Positions 23,901 to 33,583 of a stretch of 64,000 nt of DNA are shown one piece after another. Source of the DNA: Zantedeschia hybrid cultivar (Eukaryota > Streptophyta > Magnoliopsida > Alismatales > Araceae); the NCBI GenBank assembly GCA_030544215.1, contig JARZZO010000011.1:9720001-9784000 (forward strand), written 5' to 3'. Each line of letters opens with the position of its first letter. Position 1 is the stretch's first letter. Position numbers and translations under genes: made by a program. The notes under the pieces are model-generated. The model was not told the DNA's origin. It saw only the letters and a list, made by a program, of their open reading frames with translations, and made no database searches.

Positions 23901-26900
23901 ACAATAATCTACCCATTCACAGATGAGTATAACCGATTTGTACAGAAATATGAACAATGTTACCAAGCTTATATGTCTTAGGCCGATTATGTGCAACATT
24001 TGTATAGCACCTACAATGTAAGGCTAGAATAAATGTATGTCTACTTGTTCTGTCATTTTGTGTGAGTGTTTTTTTTTTATTATCATGTAATACTTAGGGG
24101 TAAGGTTTTATGTCCCCCCCATGTATTGTATTCAAGTTTTTTTCAAAGTTAATAAAAATTCAAGGGCTTACCCAAGGTCCTAGATAAGTTTTGGGTAAAT
24201 ATAATTTTTTCTGATTTTTTGAATTTTTTTCTTATTTTTTGGACTTGTTTTTCTATTTTTTTCCCTTTTTATAAATTGGATCGGCCAAACCGGTCCGGCT
24301 CGGTCCGGACCGGTTCGGGATCGGGTCGGATCGGCCGATCCACTCGGTCAGGACCGGACTGATCCGAGTCCGACCCCCGAGTTGGCCTACCTTGATAATT
24401 ACAAAAATATCCTTGTGGGTTTAAAATACTCAGAATTAATCCAGATAATCCGGAATCAATCCAAATACCTTGGAATCAATCCAAAAACCATATAAAACTT
24501 ATCTCAAACCTAGGTGAGGCCAAGGGCCTAACCTAAAATACATCTTTATATTCATATGCATGTGCTGCCTGTAGTAGTAGTGTTGCATGTTATAAGGACA
24601 TCATACGGACGGTTAATCAAGGGTTGTCGGGCAGTTGCCCGACGTAATTAACACTGACCGAGGTCAGTGGAAAGAGGTCATATACTCGAATCTTCGCCTG
24701 ATTCGAAGTCCCGGATTCCCTGAGAGCTAATCCCAAGCTCTCATAGTCCAATAAAATATAAAACCGACCTATATTTCTCTAGATAAACAAAAACCCAAAA
24801 AATAGATTTCCGAATAATCCGATAGAAGAGACGTCTAGGTCAGGTCCCGAGAAAGAATAAATCTATCTCAAACAAGGATCCATCCATAAATGATAAAGCC
24901 TCATAGCCTATTGCTGCATCGACCATGATTCTTATCACAGGTACGGGAAAGTCGTCCTTTGGGGGCATGCTTTATTCAGGTCTCTGAAATCTACACAAAT
25001 TCTAATCTGCCCAGTCTTCTGCTTGACTGGAACAATGTTGTCCAACCATATTGTATATTGATTTTCTTCCACAAAGCCAACATCAATAAGCTTGTCGACC
25101 TTGGCATTAATTTTGTTGACCAGCTCCGGTCTCATTCTTCTCAGAGCTTGTTTAACAGTTCACTTCGAAGTTCGAACTGTTTGTGATGCAGGAAACGTTG
25201 CATGCTTGGAGCTCCCATGTATTTGCTTTTATTAGGCCTCTTAATGGCCCACTATGTCTTTATTATCCTCTAGGAGTTATAGAAACATGAATAAGGGAAG
25301 TCCTAAAGTCATATAGGAATCTCTAGGGTCAGGGGTTACAAATCCACTCCTTGTATATGTATGCGTTTTTCAGAGGAAAAGGAGATGAATGACTGAAAAG
25401 AAAAATACATGTGTGCGTGTTTGTTCTCTGTGAGAGAGAGACCCCTCCACCCCCTCTTCCTCGGTGTGACGCCGAAGGACTCCCCTGCTCCGGTGTGACG
25501 CCGGAGTACAGCCCGCCGGTGTGACGCCGGTCGGTTTCCCATCCCCAGACCCCGCTCAGTTTTCCTCACTTCCCCTCTTGTTCCGCATCAGTTTTGATAT
25601 CAGAGCATACTCGATCCACCCACTGTGCCGCCTCTCGCCGTCGCTACTCGCCGCTGTCACGCCCGCCACTAGCGCCGACACCGAAACCCCCGCCACCAGC
25701 CGCCACTGGCCGCCTGCCCCAGCGTTGCCTCCACAACTCACTGCCGTCGCCACCATCCCCAACGCCACCGCAGCCCGTCGCCGACACCGTCTGCGCCCGC
25801 CGCCGCCATTGCTGCCACCGTCGCTGGCACTCCAGCAGGCCGCCGTTGTCGCCATCACGCTGCCCCGCCGTCGCCAGCTGTCGCCGTCGCCAGCCACTGC
25901 TGGCCCCGCCACCGCTAACCCCGTTGCCTTCGAAACCGTCCGCCCAAGCCCTATCCCCTGTCTGGTTCGTGTTGAAAGGAAGTAGAAGGAGAAGAAGGAA
26001 GAAGGAAACGAAAGGGCTCGTGCCCTTTTAGGTGAAGACCTGGTCAAACCAGGTTGACCAGGCTTAGCCCGAACCGAGGGCATGTTGGCTCGTGCCAATG
26101 ACCAGGGTGGTCCGAGCCAACTCCACCAGGCTTTAAATTTTCTAATTGACTCAACCAGGTTCTAAAGCCAGACGGCCCACGCCAAGGTTTGATCCGATCT
26201 GAGCCAGGCCCGATCTGGTTTGTGGGGGTGCAACAGTGTTGCAACTGGGACTATTAGTGCACCTCCCACGTACGGAGCTTATCCGAACTCCGATTCGCGT
26301 GCCGTCTGCGACGTTGGATTCGTCTTAACGACGCCTACTTTGGTCCAGAGCGTTGTGTCCCAGATTTTGCCTCGTCTTGCGTGCCGCTGCTGCACGCATA
26401 TCGAGGTCATCTTTTGGGCTCCGTTTCTTACATTGATCGAGTCATTAGCTTCATCTCAGCAAGACGGACTCAATTTCAAAGTGGTGTTGCCCCTACGACG
26501 CCTCGTTTTGTGGACCACTGATTGATTCTATCATAATTGGAGCCTTGGGGTAATCTCTTGCAACATGTCTTCCATTTATTTCCGTTTCGCTGTGTTCTTG
26601 CCAAATCGAAAATGGACGACATTGATATTAGATGAGAGAGCGAGTGATAATGTGATTCCCCAACATATTGTTGATTCACTGTTGAAGACGAACGAGATTC
26701 TTGTAGACGGTGATAAGGCTTTTGTGGAGTTTTATCGACGAGTTAAAGGTGTCACCACGGGACACTCTACTACATATGTGGATGGAGCTTGGTGTACTAT
26801 AGATCTATGGAGCTCTTCTATTTGCTTGGGTCGAGATTGGCTATCAGAGCGCCAAGCAACAGTGGATTGTGATAAACGTCGATGCTCCCTCATACACCCT

Positions 26901-29900
26901 CATCTTGATGGACGTGAGTTCACGTTTCCGGAATCGTCACTTATTTCTCCTAAGGTAATGGAAACGCCGTCCAAGTTGCTTGATACAGTCTCGCCAGCTA
27001 TAAAAGATGATCAATCAGAGGACGTATGTGAAGACAACCCATTGTTGTCAGCTGCTAGTGAGCTATTGGTTGTAGATTCATGGGATCACAGTTTATTTGT
27101 GGATTCTGGGTTACACATGTTCGATGCTATTGTTTCCGATGATAACTTATTATGCAGTGGTGGGCATGACCTCATTTCTCCAGAGAGTTCAGATTCTCTG
27201 TTAGTTGTGGAATCAGGATCGGATCTTACTGATCTGATATGGCAGACCTTCTGTGATTCACATACAGTAGACTGGGTGGTGATTCTTGATATGATTCTTT
27301 GTTTGAAGACTCCCACAGATGATCCAATCGTCCGCTTGATTATACTGGCGCATTTCAAAACTCGAGGACGAGTTTTTTCGAATCATGGGAGATTGATGCA
27401 GGAAACGTTGCATGCTTGGAGCTCCCATGTATTTGCTTTTATTAGGCCTCTTAATGGCCCACTATGTCTTTATTATCTTCTAGGAGTTATAGAAACATGA
27501 ATAAGGGAAGTCCTAAAGTCATATAGGAATCTCTAGGGTCAGGGGTTACAAATCCACTCCCTATATATGTATGCGTTTTTCAGAGGAAAAGGAGATGAAT
27601 GACTGAAAAAAAAAATACATGTGTGCGTGTTTGTTCTCTGTGAGAGAGAGACCCCTCCACCCCCTCTTCCTCGGTGTGACGCCGAAGGACTCCCCTGCTC
27701 TGGTGTGACGCCGGAGTACAGCCCGCCGGTGTGACGCCGGTCGGTTTCCCATCCCCAGACCCCGCTCAGTTTTCCTCACTTCCCCTCTCGTTCCGCATCA
27801 GTTTGACACATGAACTTCTTCTAAAGTTGCACCAGATCTGTCTCCAACAAGCCATCTCATATGCCAATAGCCCTTCTATAGACATCCACCTAAAAAACAA
27901 CTGGACAAAACCTTTTTCCCCCTCAAAAAGTGGTAGAAAAAGCATTAACCAACTTAAGGAAATACCACCCTAATGTAAGTTGTAACGAAGCCACGACAAA
28001 CTAAACACAAAGACTCAAGAAGTACATGAACAAATCTAAAAAGCAGGGACATTAAATTGGTCACGTATTCATTTCCTTTGAAAAGCAAACAATGTTTTTT
28101 TTTTTTTTGAAGGTGGATGATACCACTAAATCATTAAATGAGAAAAGAAAGCTGTACAAGTGAAAAGCAAACAATGTTATCATGAAGCATTCACACTCTG
28201 GAAGAAATATCAGAATTCGTATAACAGTACCTCCACAAAATCGCACCAACGATTAAGCAAGCGAAATCTTCCTGTCAGAACCAACCTCCATGCAGTTATG
28301 GCCCTGTTTACAGCTGAACATTATTCAAAAATAAATAAAATTACATCAAGATTACTGAAAAAAGAACAAGTACACATAAGGGAATAGATTGTTCATTAAC
28401 TACATGAACAACAGAACACATTACTAAAGTAGTTAAGAGAAGGTCTTACTGATGCTTTTCTGCCCATTCTCGCGACAAAGGAAGAATACAAAATCATAGA
28501 AGCGTGCAAACTGATGAGAATCTACCTGAAATATTTGATGAGAAAGGAAATTTTCTTTAAATCCTATAAATAACCAAAGTCACTAGGCTGTTGCTGGCCT
28601 AAAAGGAACTGCCACTTACAGCCAAGTTGAGATGTCGCATGAGCTTCAGTAAATCCTCAAAGATCCTATCACTGTCAAAATGAAATTTTCAACGATTTCA
28701 GCAGAAAATACAAACAAAAGTATACAACATTACCATCCATAACACAAAAGAAAATATAAGCTAAATAATGGAACCACCCATTTGAGGAATCCACAAGCAT
28801 AAGTTGAATTTTTTACTAAAATGACATTATACCAGCGAGAATTGAGAAAAATCAAACCTTTGGCAGACACAAAAATACCAAACAAGCAACAGCATGTTAT
28901 GCCATCACAAGTTACATTCATGATTAAACTCCTGAACCATCAAACAGAAAAACGAGAAGAAACTTCATTTCAAAACAAGAACAGCGGCACAATATCAGAT
29001 CACTTCATTTGAGTCATTTTCTATTACCAAACCTCCTTGTTAAGGCCTTCTTTTGAAAGTACAATGAAAGTTGAAAGCTACACACCTTCTAAAGATCCCA
29101 TTTGCACTAATTTCAAAAACTTCAGCTTTTGCTTGCGTCCTACAATGCTTGTCACCTGAGCCTATTCTGGGTTGTCCTATACAATATTTTATTAAACAAC
29201 TGACAGATGTGATAAACAATGGATCCTTCTAAAGATCCCATTTGCACTAAGTTCAAAAACTTCAGCTTTTGCTTGCGTCCTACAATGCTTGTCACCTGAG
29301 CCTATTCTGGGTTGTCCTATACAATATTTTATTAAACAACTGACGGATGTGATAAACAATGGATCCTTGGAGTTTGAGTGGCATCGTCAGAGAACCCCCC
29401 CCCCCCCCAAAAAAAAAAAAAAACCCAAAAAAAGGAGTTTAAAAAAAGGCCCAATACACTCAACTTCAGCATTATACAGGACGTTCACATCATCTAGGAT
29501 CACTATGAATGAACAATGGCAAAAGTTTTTTCTTCCCACACCAGGGGAAGTGCAATACAACTCTGGCTAGCAAAATGGCCCAAAAACATATTTCAGATGC
29601 CCATCAATGAAGCAAGGAAGTGCAACATCAACTAATGACATAGCACAAATCACGGTGCACACAATCATCAAATATAAATCAGAGCAGAGAACAGCACGAG
29701 TAGCAACCTAAAAAAGAGGAAATTGTCTCAACACCTTCTTCTTCTAAACTCCCAACCATTATTCACATTTGTCATCAAATATTCAGCACTTTGATTCCCT
29801 TTAAGCTCCCAGAACTGGTTCTGAAGGGGTTAAACTGTCTTTCGATAATTTTCTTCTTTCTCAGCATAACAATTTCTGAAATTATCCAATTTTCTCCTGG

Positions 29901-32900
29901 AGAGTCCATCAAGGAGTTAAATTCTGTTTTATGTCATGGGGTCATGTTACCAAGCAGATCTGTGAGAGTCCTTTTCTAATGTGCAACCTCCTTGTTGGGG
30001 CCTTATTTTCAAAGTGCTATGAAAGCTGAAAGCTATGCACCTTCTAAAACTCCCACTTGCACAAATGTTGAAAGCTCTTCCTTGCTTCCAACCTGCCTAT
30101 TATATGAGTCTATCTTATCATTTACATGATTTTAGAGGGAATGTGGGACATTGCTGCCAATTTTATCAAGCAGTCAGCAGATGTGACAGATTATGGCTAA
30201 CTGGAGTTTAAGCACCACCTCAGAGACAGAAACAACAAGAACAAAGAACTTTAAAAAGGCTTTCAAGACCCAACATAGTAACTAGTTCAGATTCGATTTC
30301 AGCATTATACACTACAATTGCCATCATCTGGGATATAGGAGAATGAACAGCGGCAAAAGTGTTTCCCCCACCAGGAGAAGTGCAATATAACTCTAACTAT
30401 AAAATGGTACAAAAACATAGTTCAGATGCATAAGCCAAGAAATGTAAGATCAACAAGTGACATAGCATAAATCATGATGAACACAATCATCAAATATCAA
30501 CATAAGCACAGAACTGCACATTGAATTGCACTATAAACAACGAAATTCGCTTGACACTTTCCTCTTCTAAGCTCCCAACCATTCTTCATGTTGATCGACA
30601 AATACTCAGCTCTTTGATTCCTGTTAAGCTCCCTGAACCTGCTCTGAAGTAGGTCCAACTGTCCTTGTCCTCCAATATTCTTCATTTTTGCCAACCCAAC
30701 AGTTTCTGAAACTATCTAACTTTCTCCTGGATATCCATCATAAAGGAGTTTAACTCTGTTTTACATCATGGGGACATGTTAACAAAAAATTTGGGACCAA
30801 ATTGGATTAACCTTCTTTTTTTTTTTTTTTTTTTGCGGGGGGGGGACCACAAATTCATTGTAAATGAAAAGAAAAAAGTGTACAAGTGTGGAAAAGGAAG
30901 ACAACCCAACCCAAAACATAAATCACCCTATGCATCCATCATACGACCAAAAAAGAAATCCCCATGTACAAAAAAGTCTTCACAAGGCAAAAACAAGAGG
31001 TGGACTAGGGAGGGTTGAGGATACCCAGAAGAGAAGAAGAAAGTGGAAGTGAGCTGTTGTAACTTATGGCCCACTCTTGACATCGCTGTAATGAAAGAAA
31101 TGACCTGGTTGACCCATCTATCTTTGTCTAGGAAGATCTCCAAATTGTCCACAGTAGAATGAAGAATCATCCACCAGATCTTGCACTGAGATCAAAAAGG
31201 GGCAGACGCTATCAGATGGTCCAGGTTATCCTCATGAGATGAAACAAAGAGCATGAAGTGCAAATTCCCAGCAGAAAGGATGCCTTATACATCCATCAGC
31301 AATCATATTATAGGTGGATTTTAGCATGAAGATGCCAACCCTATCCCAATTCCAAACCCATCTGTCCCTCAAATGAGGATGCAGAGTCTTGCCTTGAACA
31401 AGGAGGATAAGATCAGCTAGCTGGGAAGTTTCTTTGTCACATAAATCTCTCCTAAAGGTGGGAATCCATACTGAAACACCATGCCCAATATAACAAACCT
31501 CTGCTAACATAGCTCTAGGGTGCAAAGCAACACAAAAAAGGCTAGGGAAAGATCAGCTAAGGATCTCAACCCACACTAAAGGTCTAACCAGAACTAAATC
31601 CTCTTAACCATTCCCTGTAGAAAGAGAAGCTCCATCCTTGATTATATCAATGGTGCAAACTGCCAAGAATGCCTCTCCGCACAGAAGAAGTTATCAGCTT
31701 GATTGGTAGGGACCAAATCCAAAATTCTATTACCCTTGTAGACTTGTAATATTTTTGAGAGAATCTCATACCAAAGACCTGTCTCTTCATATCCTAGCCC
31801 CCACAGCCATTTGCTCAGCAAGGCTGTTTTGACCCAATTCAGCAGAGTGTTGCCTTCTCTCATCCACCTCTGCAGACCCTAGAAACCAAATTCTCATGAT
31901 TCTTACTGCAATTACCACAAAAATGCCAAAACCTACCCCCCTCCAACAAAGAGAGAGAGAGAGAGAGAGAGAGAGTTACACCAGCCAAAGGAGACAGCTA
32001 CCCAGATGATTATTTTGCTTTTACCCAGCAAAGGCCAACCACATACAAGCCATCACAGAAAAGGTGGGGATTCAGCAAGTAAGCCCGATGCATCAATATA
32101 CAAATTTGGGCACCACCAAAACATTTGAAACCTAGGGATATTAGGAACAACCAGATTCACAAACAAACATGTAATTTTGAAATCATCAACAGTAGCACTA
32201 GTACACTACACATCACCATGAGATTCCTAATGGCAGAAAGGGCTGCTCTGACCATGAGCTGAATTCACTTGGAAGCAGCTGAACCACCTTGTGTAAGGCT
32301 GCAACTTTGGGTGGGTTTAACCAGCCTAAGCAGGTCAACCTGATCAACCCCCCACACATTAGCATCACCCTAGATGATTACATCCACTAGAGGCAGATGG
32401 TGAGCAGTGGAACAGAGCAACCATGCTGCCCTACCCTTCCACATTTGCACCGCCTCCTCACCAGCACCTCGCAGCATATCAACCGCACCATCACCATTGG
32501 CATCGCTCATCTCCTTCGGCTATGCAATTGCAGAGCCACCCAATCCCCTAGCTCGGCCGCATGTTCTCCACTCAGTTGCCCCCCTCACCACCCACGAAGT
32601 TGGCCGCACCATTGCCAGCAATCTCATCTCCCTCAGCCGTGTCATCATCACCAATTGCCCACCTCGCACCCCTCAGCTGCACCTTTGCTGCTCATACCCC
32701 TGCCTCACCTCTCATGGCAGCACCATCACCGCCTTGTTACTTGCCTTGCCCATTGCATGCTTAACATCCCAAATGTCTAGCATGTGAACATGCTCAATCA
32801 CCCAACCATCTCCTCTTCCATTTCCTCTCCTCCTTTCTCTAGCTCTGCCCACCCAACAGGCTGGCACAAACATTATGGCACAGGTGGCGCCAGCATTGTC

Positions 32901-33547
32901 ATCCTCTCTCTGCCTCTCCCCCTACAACACCCCCCCCCCCAAAAAAAACACCTTCTTTGTCCCTCACCTCAAGTTACATGGGTTGGGTAGGGTTAGGGTG
33001 AGGGAACCTCGGGCTACATGGGTTGGGTAGGGTTGAGGGTGAGGGAATGGGTTAGTGTTATGGTTCAACCCTTCGAGTTGTTCCTTTGGGTTGGATCACG
33101 TTAAGGTTGAAACCACCCCACCCCAAAAAAACCCTAGGTTAAGGTTGCCTTGACCAGCCCTACCCTGGCCACTTGCAGCCCTAATCGTGTGCATCAGGGG
33201 CACCTGGCCACTAGGCAACACAAGTGCTCTTTGAGACAATCATACTACAGAAGTAGCAGAATGACTTGACAAAGCGCTGGAGAACAAGAAACGCGTCGAC
33301 ATTCAAAACTTGTGATTATGCATGTGCAGCCATCCAACAACTGAGAGGCTGTCACGAGGAATGTTAACCAGGAAAAAAGTAACATTGCCACTTGACAGCT
33401 GCATCACCAGATAAAACTAATATCCCTTGAACCCCTGACACCATTCAAATCATTTTATTTTTGTGGCATGATGCATCTTTTAATTTATATCTGACATCTT
33501 TGTTTATTTCCCTGATAACCTGAGTTTCCCATCTTTCGTATTTTTCC

Positions 33548-33583
<36 letters not shown>

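Larger units (their letters stand above)
20484..24394 (+). mobile_element. hAT transposon, 3911 bp, 8-bp TSD ATAATTAC
   Basis: Flanked by ATAATTAC at 20476-20483 and 24395-24402. The inverted ends read CATGGTCGGCC at the left and CAAGGTAGGCC inward from the right. Both subterminal regions are GC-rich with GGTCCGG/GGTCGG motifs. One plus-strand transposase gene lies inside, followed by AATAAA-like signals (24029 and 24150). It inserted into an AT-rich retrotransposon-like sequence within AAR3 intron 5. The transposase is broken, so the copy is not autonomous. Confidence 0.92.
25184..27800 (+). mobile_element. Complete small LTR retroelement coding only a retropepsin-like protein
   Basis: Two 407-bp LTRs (25184-25590, 27394-27800) start TGATGC and end GCATCA. 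The 5-bp TSD is GTTTG on both sides (25179-25183, 27801-27805). I counted about six differences between the LTRs, so the insertion is recent. The primer binding site TGATATCAGAGC (25595-25606) lies 4 nt after the 5' LTR and resembles the initiator-Met tRNA complement. A purine-rich GGGAGAT precedes the 3' LTR. The 1.8-kb interior has a GC-rich leader and one long ORF. It lacks reverse transcriptase, RNase H and integrase, so any mobility must be in trans. Confidence 0.93.

Noticed and set aside
25521..26098. Ala/Pro/Arg-rich frames of 145-180 codons
   Set aside because: Overlapping frames on both strands in the GC-rich leader of the small LTR element. CCGCC-type composition explains their length.
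32397..32787. Two overlapping plus-strand frames of about 126 codons
   Set aside because: Ser/Pro/His-rich in two frames at once, with no conserved motif. Best explained by the C-rich composition of the surrounding hAT-like element.
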